A stretch of DNA of 64,000 bases from Acidobacteriaceae bacterium (lineage in GTDB: Bacteria > Acidobacteriota > Terriglobia > Terriglobales > Acidobacteriaceae), in assembly GCA_035944135.1 (NCBI GenBank), contig DASZBM010000002.1:930001-994000 (forward strand), read 5' to 3'. Positions 52,019 to 60,087 of the stretch are shown here, piece after piece. Below the pieces are notes generated by a model, which was given only the letters and a program-made list of their open reading frames with translations, was not told the DNA's origin and did no database searches. The translations under genes were made by a program, and so were the position numbers. Each line of letters opens with the position of its first letter. The stretch's first letter is position 1.

Positions 52019-53053
52019 TCACCCCAGCTTCACTGGCTCCCGCTCCAGCCCCACACCAAACCTCTCCTCCACCCCCCGCCGAATCCTGTCCTGCAGCCGC
52101 TCAATATCCGCCGCCGTCGCCCCGCCCCGGTTGATCAGCGCCAGCGTGTGCCGCGACGAGATCCCGGCCGCTCCATCCGCAAACCCTTTCTCAAAACCAG
52201 CCCGCTCGATCAGCCACGCCGCCGACAGCTTCACCACCCCATCCCCAGCCGGCCAGTGCGGGACCGCCTCGGTTCCAACCCCCGCCGCCACCGCCACCTG
52301 ACTCAACCGCCCGGCCTCGACCACCGGGTTCTTGAAGAACGATCCCGCACTCCTGCAGTCCGGATCCTTTTCCACAAGCAACATTCCCTTGCTTTTACGA
52401 ATCTGCCGCACAGCGGATAAAACAGCTTCTAAATCAATAGTTTGTGTCGATTGAGCAAAGTATCGCTTGACGTCCCCGTAAGTAACTTGAGGCGTACCCG
52501 AAGGATGTAACCGAAAGTCCACCCGGGTCACTACATACCGTTCCGGCTCGTCCTTATTGAATAAGCTCTTGCGATAGCGGAACTTGCAGGCCTCCCGGTC
52601 CAGCTCCACAAACTCGCCAGTCTTCCGGTCAAAAGCCCGCACCAGAACGATGGTCTCCGCGACCTCCTGCCCATACGCCCCGACGTTCTGCACCGGCGTC
52701 CCGCCCACGCTTCCCGGAATCCCCGCTAGGCACTCCACCCCCTGCATCCCGGCCTTCACCATGCCGTCGACGAACTCATCCCAGACCTCACCGGCCCCCA
52801 CTTGGAACAGCCCCTCGCCGCAATCCCGGATGCCCCGGATGCCGATCTGCACCACCAGCCCCGGAAACCCCGCGTCGCTCACAAGCAAATTGCTTCCGCC
52901 GCCCAACACGAAAAGCGGCAGCCTCCGCTCCTCAGCCCGCCGGACGGCCTCCGCCACATCCGCTTCAGTCTCCGCCACCGCAAAGAACCTCGCCGGCCCA
53001 CCCACTCCCAGCGTCGTCAACGGACCCAGCGCCACATTCTCCTGAATCTTCAC
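52019..53053 (-). CDS. murB: UDP-N-acetylenolpyruvoylglucosamine reductase
   Basis: FAD enzyme that makes UDP-MurNAc in peptidoglycan synthesis. The 344-residue protein is the class I (E. coli) form. FAD motif: LFVLGGGSNLLVSDAGFPGL. The middle has LAGIPGSVGGTPVQNVGAYGQEV with the conserved Ser/Arg region, and the catalytic region reads CRSAGSFFKNPVV. The start at ATG 53053 begins MKIQENVALGPLTTLGVGG, standard for the family. Single gene, not in a mur cluster here. Confidence 0.95.
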   Translation of the reverse strand: MKIQENVALGPLTTLGVGGPARFFAVAETEADVAEAVRRAEERRLPLFVLGGGSNLLVSDAGFPGLVVQIGIRGIRDCGEGLFQVGAGEVWDEFVDGMVKAGMQGVECLAGIPGSVGGTPVQNVGAYGQEVAETIVLVRAFDRKTGEFVELDREACKFRYRKSLFNKDEPERYVVTRVDFRLHPSGTPQVTYGDVKRYFAQSTQTIDLEAVLSAVRQIRKSKGMLLVEKDPDCRSAGSFFKNPVVEAGRLSQVAVAAGVGTEAVPHWPAGDGVVKLSAAWLIERAGFEKGFADGAAGISSRHTLALINRGGATAADIERLQDRIRRGVEERFGVGLEREPVKLG

Positions 53054-53270
53054 GGTTCGAGACTAAATGACAGGCTGTCACTCTCACCCCGCAACTCACC
53101 TCCAGAAACTCAAAGCTAAACCTCCAATTCCGTCTGCTCGCGCCCAATCCCTTGACGCAACCGGTAGAATAGAAATAGAGAACAAGCGGTCGGGCTGACC
53201 GGCAACCGCGCATGGCATCGCGCAACAGAAGTCCAGACCCAACTCACGTGTTCTGAAGACTTTGCGCAAA

Positions 53271-53290
53271 AAGTACGGGGGGGACCCCCT
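53271..53290. repeat. G7/C5 palindromic tract upstream of the bacilliredoxin gene
   Basis: After GCGCAAAAAGTACGGGG the sequence continues GGGACCCCCTC: seven G, one A and five C form a short self-complementary tract about 40 bases before the bacilliredoxin start. The surrounding 53054-53327 spacer (274 bp) contains no gene; upstream a TTGACG at about 53152 might be part of a promoter. The AAAAAGTACGGGGGGG phrase looks like a recurring intergenic motif. Confidence 0.4.
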
Positions 53291-53327
53291 CTCCCGCAAC
53301 CAGAATTTCCGAAGGAGTCACCGACAA

Positions 53328-53753
53328 ATGTACCCAGAGCTGATGGTCATCCCCATGCGCGAGGAACTCACCCGCGCCGGTATCGAAGAGGCCCGCACCG
53401 CCGAAGACGTCGACAACGCCCTCAAGCAGCCCGGAACCACCCTGCTCGTGGTCAACTCCATCTGCGGCTGCGCCGCCGGCAAGATGCGTCCCGGCGTCCG
53501 CCTGGCGCTCCAGCACGCCACCAAGCCCGACCACGCGATTACCGTCTTCGCCGGCCAAGACCGTGACGCCACGGAGCGCGCCCGCAGCTACTTCCAGGGC
53601 CAGCCGCCCACCTCCCCCGCCATTGCCATCCTCCGCGACGGCCAACTCGTCTACCTGATGCAGCGCTCCGCCATCGAGACCTCCACCGCCCCTGCCATCG
53701 CGCAGGAGCTCACCCGCGCCTTCGACGCGTACTGCGCTAAGTCAGCTGTCTAA
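53328..53753 (+). CDS. BrxA/BrxB-family bacilliredoxin
   Basis: A 141-residue thioredoxin-fold protein of the YphP/YqiW family. The active site is SICGCAAGKMRPG with the CGC motif, followed by QHATKPDHAITVFAGQD and family segments PPTSPAIAILRDGQLVYLMQR. In Firmicutes these proteins remove bacillithiol mixed disulfides from target proteins. ATG 53328 has GAAGGAG upstream. Its presence suggests that this organism makes bacillithiol or a similar thiol, which is known for some Acidobacteriota, but no bsh gene is in the window. Confidence 0.92.
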   Translation: MYPELMVIPMREELTRAGIEEARTAEDVDNALKQPGTTLLVVNSICGCAAGKMRPGVRLALQHATKPDHAITVFAGQDRDATERARSYFQGQPPTSPAIAILRDGQLVYLMQRSAIETSTAPAIAQELTRAFDAYCAKSAV

Positions 53754-53857
53754 GCTCACGGAACAACCCAGCCAGGGGGTGGACGCTAGTCCATCCCCTG
53801 ACTTTTTCCACAAGCGTTACTCAAGCTCTCGCCCGTGTCCGCCGATGGAGCAGATGT

Positions 53858-54829
53858 ATGACTCCATTGATTCAGGTGATGCCCGTAACGTCATTCCGGC
53901 CCGGCAATGTCGCTCCTCAGCCCAAGTCTCCTGAAACCAGGCCTGACGCTCAATTGCTTGTCGGCCCGAGCCCAGCGATGGCTCGACTGTGGGCTCAACT
54001 CCGCATCCTCGCTCCCCACTTCCGCGTCGCGCTGCTGACCGGTGAGGCAGGCTGCGGCGCGGATGCGGTCGCACAGGCCCTGCACGACCTATCGTCCTTT
54101 GCCGGCACGCCCCTCATCCCTCTCCGTACTGCCGAAGCCGAACGCCAACTCCGCCGCCCCACTGCGCTCCTCGGCAGCGCAAACCGAGGCGCCCTTTTTC
54201 TTCCCGATATCGATCGCCTCTCGGCGGCGGGACAGCAGATGCTGTTGCGGTTGTTGAGATTGCGAAGGCATCGCAGGATTGCGATCATCGCCTCGACGAG
54301 TGCGGATCTTCGTTCCTTGATGAGCGCAGGCACATTTGATGCCGAGCTGTTCAGCCACCTGAGTGCGCTTCGTCTGCAGATTCCCTCGGTGCGCGAGCGC
54401 GTGGAGGACATTCCGCTGCTTACGCATCAGCTCTGTCAGGCGGAGGCCACGCGCCAGGGACGGCGCACTCCCTCCTTTGAGCCGGGCTTTCTCGCAGCGG
54501 TCACGGAGTACGGATGGCCGGGCAACTTCCAGCAGCTGCGACCGGCTATGGCATGGATGGTTGAGCATAGCGAGGGATCAATCGGTCCTGCGGACCTGGC
54601 TGCTGCGATCGCGGAAGTGCGTACCGAACCCGTGCCGGAGGCTCCGGTCCGCATGGTGCCACTGGATGAGATCGTCCACGAGCACGTTCGCGCTGTTCTG
54701 ATCGGATGCAATGGCAACAAGTTGCGGGCGGCGGAGGTGCTCGGGATCAGCCGCTCGACTCTATACCGAATGCTCGAAGCTACCTCTATCTCCGGCGCGT
54801 CGAATTCCCTGGCGCTGCTGGCGAGCTAA
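53858..54829 (+). CDS. NtrC/sigma54-type regulator relic: degenerate AAA+ domain plus Fis-type HTH
   Basis: A 323-residue protein with the outline of a sigma54 enhancer-binding protein. A Walker A position reads GEAGCGAD (62-69) instead of GESGTGKE, so the catalytic Lys is Ala. The Walker B position reads LFLPDID (113-119) instead of LFLDEI. The GAFTGA loop that contacts sigma54 is deleted (about 90-110). The later motifs remain: FSHLSALRLQIPSVRERVEDIPLL and EYGWPGNFQQLR. A Fis-type HTH ends the protein (NKLRAAEVLGISRSTLYRML). ATPase activity and sigma54 activation are unlikely; DNA binding probably persists. ATG 53858 is preceded by GGAG. Confidence 0.8.
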   Translation: MTPLIQVMPVTSFRPGNVAPQPKSPETRPDAQLLVGPSPAMARLWAQLRILAPHFRVALLTGEAGCGADAVAQALHDLSSFAGTPLIPLRTAEAERQLRRPTALLGSANRGALFLPDIDRLSAAGQQMLLRLLRLRRHRRIAIIASTSADLRSLMSAGTFDAELFSHLSALRLQIPSVRERVEDIPLLTHQLCQAEATRQGRRTPSFEPGFLAAVTEYGWPGNFQQLRPAMAWMVEHSEGSIGPADLAAAIAEVRTEPVPEAPVRMVPLDEIVHEHVRAVLIGCNGNKLRAAEVLGISRSTLYRMLEATSISGASNSLALLAS

Positions 54830-54866
54830 TGGCGTGATGCACGAAGGCCTCTGATAGCCTTCGAGC

Positions 54867-55709
54867 ATGAGCTCGAAAGATTCGGAGCAGAATATGGCCG
54901 CCGGGCTACGGATTGCGGTGCTCGGCGCGGGCAAGATGGGCGGCATTCTGTTGCAGGCGTTCGTCCGCACGGGCCTGTTCCCTGCACAGCAGATTGCGGC
55001 TACGGTGGCGCACGAGCTGCGTGCCGAGGCGCTTACGAAGCAGTTTGGCCTGGCAGTGACGACAGATAACCGTCGAGCGGTTGAAGGCGCAGACATTGTC
55101 CTGCTCGCAGTGAAGCCGACGCAGGTGGTTCAGCTTGTGCGCGAGGTGAGCGGTTCGCTCAAGTCCGGCGCGTTGATCATCTCCATTGCGGCGTCAGTAA
55201 AGACCGGCGCGATCGAAGATGCGTTAGGAGGATCGCCGGCGGTGATTCGCGCGATGCCCAATACGCCTGCAATGCTGGGCGCGGGAATTACCGCGTTGTG
55301 CCGCGGCCGTTTTGTTACGGACGAGCAGCTTGATCTTGCACAGCGAATCTTTTCGACGGTGGGCCGGACGGTAATTGTTGATGAGCGGCACATGGACGCC
55401 GTGACTGGGTTGTCAGGCTCCGGGCCAGCGTTTCTTTACATCATCCTGGAATCGCTGGCTGAGGCTGGCGTGAATGTCGGCCTGCCGCGTGAGATTGCAA
55501 CGCAGCTTGCGGCGCAGACGGCTTATGGCGCGGCGAAGATGGTGCTCGAGACGGGATCGCATCCCGCGCTGCTGAAGGACGAAGTCACGACGCCCGCCGG
55601 TTGCACGGTCGATGGCATTCTGGAGTTGGAGGAGGGTGGGCTGCGCGTGACGCTGATCAAGGCTGTAAAGCGAGCCACGGAACGCGCACGGGAGCTTGCA
55701 GGCAACTGA
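54867..55709 (+). CDS. proC: Pyrroline-5-carboxylate reductase
   Basis: Last step of proline synthesis: NAD(P)H reduction of pyrroline-5-carboxylate. The 280-residue protein has the nucleotide motif AVLGAGKMGGILL, the central GADIVLLAVKPTQVVQLV, the AIRAMPNTPAMLGAG-like stretch and the C-terminal signature HPALLKDEVTTPAGCTVDGILELEEGG. ATG 54867 begins a short non-conserved N-terminal extension (MSSKDSEQN). It is 37 bp after the regulator gene, in the same direction. Confidence 0.96.
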   Translation: MSSKDSEQNMAAGLRIAVLGAGKMGGILLQAFVRTGLFPAQQIAATVAHELRAEALTKQFGLAVTTDNRRAVEGADIVLLAVKPTQVVQLVREVSGSLKSGALIISIAASVKTGAIEDALGGSPAVIRAMPNTPAMLGAGITALCRGRFVTDEQLDLAQRIFSTVGRTVIVDERHMDAVTGLSGSGPAFLYIILESLAEAGVNVGLPREIATQLAAQTAYGAAKMVLETGSHPALLKDEVTTPAGCTVDGILELEEGGLRVTLIKAVKRATERARELAGN

Positions 55710-55720
55710 AGCGTACGCCC

Positions 55721-56167
55721 TCAGCGAAGAACTGCGAGCAGGAAGCAGACCATCGATGCGGCAAGAACGACGACGCGTCCGCGGTGAAGCGTATCCCAAG
55801 TGTTGTGCTCGCGCAGTGAGGCTTCGGCGGAGCAACTGCCGTGCAGCCGCATCATCCGGTTATTGATCGGCACAAGAAACATGAGTGTCAGGACGATTAC
55901 TGCAAGCCAAAGTGTGCTGGCTGCGATCAACAGATGTTCGCCGACGCTATGGCGGCGAAGTACCGCTTCCGCGAGGAGCAGCACGAAGCTAAGCGCATAC
56001 CAGAACGGCATTGCAGCACCGAGCCTTTTCGCAAAGAGGCTGATGGTCTTCATCCTGAGACCGCTATCAAGTCTTTCAAGGATCGGATTTATGAATGCGG
56101 AAACCGTGAACTCGGCTCCGATAAGAAGACCGACGCTCAGCGTCGTCACAAGATCCAGGTAGATCAT
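55721..56167 (-). CDS. DUF1772-family membrane protein
   Basis: A 148-residue protein of the DUF1772 (anthrone-oxygenase-like) family with four membrane helices: MIYLDLVTTLSVGLLIGAEFTV, MPFWYALSFVLLLAEAVL, LLIAASTLWLAVIVLTLMFLVPINNRM and VVVLAASMVCFLLAVL. The PINNRMMRL stretch and the WDTLHRGRV end are family hallmarks. ATG 56167 has GGAG seven bases upstream; a longer frame is rejected. It diverges from an HxlR regulator gene with a palindrome between them, a common arrangement for this family. Confidence 0.85.
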   Translation of the reverse strand: MIYLDLVTTLSVGLLIGAEFTVSAFINPILERLDSGLRMKTISLFAKRLGAAMPFWYALSFVLLLAEAVLRRHSVGEHLLIAASTLWLAVIVLTLMFLVPINNRMMRLHGSCSAEASLREHNTWDTLHRGRVVVLAASMVCFLLAVLR

Positions 56168-56222
56168 TCCATTTCTCCTGCACTGTGAGACGCGCGCGAC
56201 TTTATACTGACTCATATGTTTG

Positions 56223-56242
56223 TACTGACAAATTTGTCAGTA
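56223..56242. promoter_or_regulatory. Perfect 20-bp palindrome, probable HxlR operator
   Basis: TACTGACAAATTTGTCAGTA is a perfect 20-bp palindrome located between the divergent DUF1772 and HxlR genes. A further half-site-like ATACTGAC lies about 20 bases before it (56204-56211). It is the obvious candidate binding site for the HxlR protein encoded at 56275, controlling both genes. Confidence 0.75.
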
Positions 56243-56274
56243 TGACCGTTGTTGCATGCAGGAGAAGATGAAGA

Positions 56275-56631
56275 ATGGCCGTTTCCAAGAAGGAGATGTC
56301 TCAATGCCCTATTGACGCGATGCTTTCGGTGATCGACGGGCGTTGGAAGGGCACGATCCTGTGGAGATTGTCAGACGGACCGATGCGCACCAGCGAGCTG
56401 CGTCGCAGTATCCCGGAGATCACCGAACGGATGCTGATCCGACATTTGCAGGAGCTGGTGCAGGACGGCATCCTGATTCGCCGTCAGGAGACGACGGTGC
56501 CCCCGTGCGTGCGCTACTCCATCTCGAAGTATGGGATTACGCTACTGCCGGTGCTGGAGACGATCTGCAGTTGGGGGGGTAAGCATCTGCAACGGGTCAA
56601 TCGAGCGACGGGGGTGCGCTCGCGCAACTAA
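56275..56631 (+). CDS. HxlR-family transcriptional regulator
   Basis: A 118-residue winged-helix regulator. The family core is complete: CPIDAMLSVIDGRWKGTILWRLSDGPMR with the near-N-terminal Cys, TSELRRSIPEITERMLIRHLQELVQDGILIRR (recognition helix and wing), and YSISKYGITLLPVLETICSWG. HxlR proteins often sense aldehydes, quinones or redox stress through the Cys. It is divergent from the DUF1772 gene and shares a 20-bp palindrome with it. Confidence 0.93.
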   Translation: MAVSKKEMSQCPIDAMLSVIDGRWKGTILWRLSDGPMRTSELRRSIPEITERMLIRHLQELVQDGILIRRQETTVPPCVRYSISKYGITLLPVLETICSWGGKHLQRVNRATGVRSRN

Positions 56632-56639
56632 CAACTGCT

Positions 56640-58022
56640 TTAGGCGGCGACCTCTTCCGGCGGCGCGCTTTCTTCAATTTCGATCTGTTCCAGACTCTTG
56701 CCTTTGGTTTCCGGCAACATTCGGGCTGTCACGAAGAAGCCGATGAGGCTGGCAACGGCCGCCGCGGCTTCAGCTCCCGACAACCCCTTCCAGTGCATCA
56801 GGAACGGAAAGAGAAAAACGCCGAGAAAGCCGCCGAGTTTGCCCATTGCGGCGGAGATTCCATGGCCTGTTGTGCGTACGCGCACTGGGAAGATCTCGGA
56901 CGGATAGACAAAGGTTGTGGCGTTTGGCCCAAACTCCGTGAAGAAGAAGCTGAGACCGTAGATGAGAAGGAATGGGATGGTCATCGCCTCGATGTTCGGA
57001 ATGAAGGCGAGCAACGCGAACGTAATGGTCATGACGGCGAAACCGAGCAGTTGGATGACCTTGCGGCCCAGCCGATCCATAGTGAAGACAGCGACCGCGT
57101 ACCCTGGAGCGGCAAACACGACGAAGATTACGAGCTGTGTCAGCGTCTTGCGCAATAAGGAATGGTCTCCGTGCAGCGCGGCAAGCACGAGCGGACTGGA
57201 AACGGTATTTCCGTAGTAGGCGGCATCCATCAGAAACCACGCAGCGCTCGCACCGATCAGGCGCCGGAGTAGGCGTTTCTCGCTAATGAGCCGATGGAAG
57301 CCCTCCCAGAATGAAAATACTTTGGCAGGGCGGCTGAAGCGAGTGGAATCCACAAGACGCCGGTTACCTGCTTCAAACCTGCCGGTTGCCGCCAGGAAAC
57401 GGGGAGTCTCTTTGAGGTTGCGCCGGGACCAGTAGACTCCGAGCGCGGGGATCGCGCCAAATCCGAGGAGAAGTCGCCAGATGAGCGCATGGGAGAGATG
57501 CGTAGTGAGGAGTGCCGATGCCAAGAGCGGGCCGAGGATCAAGCCGACGGCCTGCATGGTGAACACGAGCGTGACAAGCAGGCCACGCGAGTCCTTTCCG
57601 GCATATTCGGCCATAATCGTCGCGGAAACCGGATAGTCACCCCCGATGCCGACACCAAGGAGGAACCGAAGTCCGATGAGCCACCAGATATCTGGCGCAA
57701 ACGCACAGCCGAGAGCGCCCGCGGCAAGCATCAGAACTTCGAGGCCGTAGATTCGCTTTCGGCCCAACATGTCCGCGAGCCGTCCGAAGAGAATGGCCCC
57801 GAAAGCAGAGGCTAAGAGTGCGCTGGATTCCACCAGCCCCTCTTCGAGCCGGGTGACGTGCCAGATGGGCCGGATGAGGGCCATGACAACGCCGATGATG
57901 AAGAGGTCATAGGCGTCCGTGAAGAAACCCATCCCTGAAATGAACAATATCTTCCAGTGCTGCCGGGAGATGCGTGCGTTATCCAGATCGCTGAAGTCTG
58001 CCGTCGAACGCAGGTGCTCCAT
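56640..58022 (-). CDS. MFS transporter, phosphate:H+ symporter (PHS)-type
   Basis: A 460-residue MFS carrier with 12 helices. Motifs match the phosphate:H+ symporter family (plant/fungal PHT1): MGFFTDAYDLFIIGVV, LLGVGIGGDYPVSATIMAEYA and FFFTEFGPNATTFVYPSEIFPVRVR. The LADMLGRKR loop between helices 2 and 3 is typical of MFS proteins. ATG 58022 has GAGGAA upstream; an in-frame ATG five codons earlier is less likely. The substrate is uncertain, since close relatives also carry sugars or organic acids. It ends 8 bp from the convergent HxlR gene. Confidence 0.87.
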   Translation of the reverse strand: MEHLRSTADFSDLDNARISRQHWKILFISGMGFFTDAYDLFIIGVVMALIRPIWHVTRLEEGLVESSALLASAFGAILFGRLADMLGRKRIYGLEVLMLAAGALGCAFAPDIWWLIGLRFLLGVGIGGDYPVSATIMAEYAGKDSRGLLVTLVFTMQAVGLILGPLLASALLTTHLSHALIWRLLLGFGAIPALGVYWSRRNLKETPRFLAATGRFEAGNRRLVDSTRFSRPAKVFSFWEGFHRLISEKRLLRRLIGASAAWFLMDAAYYGNTVSSPLVLAALHGDHSLLRKTLTQLVIFVVFAAPGYAVAVFTMDRLGRKVIQLLGFAVMTITFALLAFIPNIEAMTIPFLLIYGLSFFFTEFGPNATTFVYPSEIFPVRVRTTGHGISAAMGKLGGFLGVFLFPFLMHWKGLSGAEAAAAVASLIGFFVTARMLPETKGKSLEQIEIEESAPPEEVAA

Positions 58023-58206
58023 GCAGTCGTTCCTCAATTCCTGGAGTTATAGGATGCCCCGCGACGCGGCCGCGGCCAAACCTGAGCCGGTTTGACCTCG
58101 ATCGAATCAGGTTATGGGCAGCCAGTACATAATGCCATCAATTGGCAGGTCGTGGCGCAGCCAACTAGAACGAGAGTCAGTAGAACTATCGAACCGATCC
58201 AGGCGT

Positions 58207-59982
58207 TCACTTCGTTGCGTCTGGCATGAGATTTGATGCAGTCTTCTTCTCGAGCTCAGGGTGCGGGAAGGGGTTGCGCGGAAGCATCTGATCGCGCATA
58301 GCTGCGTTGTAGAGAAAGATCGCTTCGACAACGGCCGCTTGCTTGAGATCATCCGGTGAGAGGCGCTCGTAGGTGTCCTGATTGGTGTGAACGCTGCGCG
58401 TCTCGTAATCGCGTGGATCCTGAATGAACTGGAAGCCGGGCAGACCGACGTTGTCGAAGCTGTCCTGATCTGATGAGCCGCTGGGGCGCATAGTGACGGT
58501 GGTAACGCCGAGGTCTTTGAGGGGCGCAATCCACTGCTGAAAGATGGGGACTGCGGCAGCGTTGCCGTCCGCGTAGATGCCCTGCAGCTTGCCACCGCCG
58601 TTGTCGAGGTTGAAGTAGGCAGAGAATAGCGAGAACTCTGGTTTCGGCGTGATAGGACCGGTGATCTGGCGAAGGAAGACGGGCACGGCTTCCTGCTCGG
58701 GCGTGGTTGCGTAGCCGATGGTGGCGAGGTGTTTATCGACATAGCCGAGCGAGCCGAACTCGCCCTGCTCTTCACCTGACCATAGGGCGACGCGAATGGT
58801 GCGACGCGGCTGCACATGCAGAGCGGTGAGAATACGCATTGCTTCTATCGCAATAATTGCGCCTGCGCCGTCGTCGGTCGCGCCGGTGCCGGCGATCCAG
58901 CTATCGAGGTGACCGCCTGCCATCACGATCTGATCTCTGAGCTGTGGATCCGTTCCGGGAATGTCGGCGATGGTGTTGTAGCCCTGCTCGTGGTCGCCGG
59001 TGAACTGCGTCTGCACGTTGAGAGCGAGGCTGACGGGGACCTTGTGCTCGAGCAGGCGCGAGATGCGACCGAAGGCTTCGTCGGCCAGAACGACGGAGGG
59101 GATGGGCTGCTTGTGGTCGGGCATGTAAACGCGCTGGCCCATTGCCTCGTTGTTGTCGTCTTTCATGATGCCGCCGTCGCCGCCGTAGCTGGAGACGAGG
59201 ATGGCAGCTGCGTGCTGGTCGGCAAAGAACTTAGAGATCTTTTCCTTGAAGTTGACTTGTCTGAAGACGTCGGACCAGAAGTCCGGAGTGCTGGGAGAGA
59301 CGTGCTGCTCCTGGAAATCACCGTTGAGCGGATAGTCGAAGATCTGCTGAAGCTTGGTGTCGTCGTAGTGTTCGAGCAGTGGCTTAGGACTGGGGTTAAT
59401 CTTCGGTGCCCGGCCATAGAGAATGATCTTTCCGGCGAGCTTTCCTTTCCATGTGTCGAAGTCCTTCTCGTCCCGGAGATACGGAACCGCGATGACGTCG
59501 GCTGTGACGAGACCGGGGGTCGCGGGCGACCAGGGCGTCGCCTGCGCGATGAAGACGGCCGTGTCGGGCTTCGTCATGTCGGCGGAGGTTGCGATCTGGC
59601 GCCATCCCATGCCGAAGTCGCCCCAGCTTTCGAGGCGAGCGTTGGAGCAGCCCATCGCCGCAAGCTGGTCGCGGGTCCATGCATTCGCCTTGGCCATGTT
59701 CGGCGAGCCGGTGAGACGCGGACCGATGTCGTCGAAGAGGGCGGTCGCGTAGTCCATCACACGCGAGTGGTTGAGACCTTCGTCGCGAATACGCGCGTAC
59801 ATTGCGAGGTCGAGAGTCTCTTTATCCGGCTGAAGCTCGGGATGAGTGTAGTCGTAACCGCGAGGCGCGGGTCTTGGAGCGGGTGCAGTCTTGTGGTGTT
59901 CACCTTCGGACGCCTGACAAATGCAGAAGGTCAACAGAGCTGCGATGGCGCGAGTCGCCCAAAAGGTTTTACTCAAAATCAT
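58207..59982 (-). CDS. Secreted M28-family zinc aminopeptidase/carboxypeptidase
   Basis: A 591-residue exported peptidase. ATG 59982 has GGAGA six bases upstream and begins a signal sequence (MILSKTFWATRAIAALLTFCICQA). A PA-like insert precedes the catalytic domain. Zinc ligands of M28 peptidases are visible: MAGGHLDSW (His, Asp), GTGATDDGAGA (Asp), WSGEEQGEFGS (catalytic Glu-Glu) and SVHTNQDTYERL (last His). The Asp/Glu/His set is intact, so it should be active. Probably periplasmic or secreted, scavenging peptides. Single leftward gene. Confidence 0.9.
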   Translation of the reverse strand: MILSKTFWATRAIAALLTFCICQASEGEHHKTAPAPRPAPRGYDYTHPELQPDKETLDLAMYARIRDEGLNHSRVMDYATALFDDIGPRLTGSPNMAKANAWTRDQLAAMGCSNARLESWGDFGMGWRQIATSADMTKPDTAVFIAQATPWSPATPGLVTADVIAVPYLRDEKDFDTWKGKLAGKIILYGRAPKINPSPKPLLEHYDDTKLQQIFDYPLNGDFQEQHVSPSTPDFWSDVFRQVNFKEKISKFFADQHAAAILVSSYGGDGGIMKDDNNEAMGQRVYMPDHKQPIPSVVLADEAFGRISRLLEHKVPVSLALNVQTQFTGDHEQGYNTIADIPGTDPQLRDQIVMAGGHLDSWIAGTGATDDGAGAIIAIEAMRILTALHVQPRRTIRVALWSGEEQGEFGSLGYVDKHLATIGYATTPEQEAVPVFLRQITGPITPKPEFSLFSAYFNLDNGGGKLQGIYADGNAAAVPIFQQWIAPLKDLGVTTVTMRPSGSSDQDSFDNVGLPGFQFIQDPRDYETRSVHTNQDTYERLSPDDLKQAAVVEAIFLYNAAMRDQMLPRNPFPHPELEKKTASNLMPDATK

Positions 59983-60087
59983 CTTTCGTCTCCAGCGAAG
60001 TGATACGCGCGTCCTTGCGTTGCAGTTCACATGACAGGGACGATCATCGCCCGCAGGTAGTCGCCGACACACTCGTACAATCAAATC

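Noticed and set aside
58816-60003. Long rightward frame of 395 codons antisense to the M28 peptidase gene
   Set aside because: The reverse strand carries an intact M28 peptidase with signal peptide and zinc ligands. The antisense frame is a by-product of codon bias.
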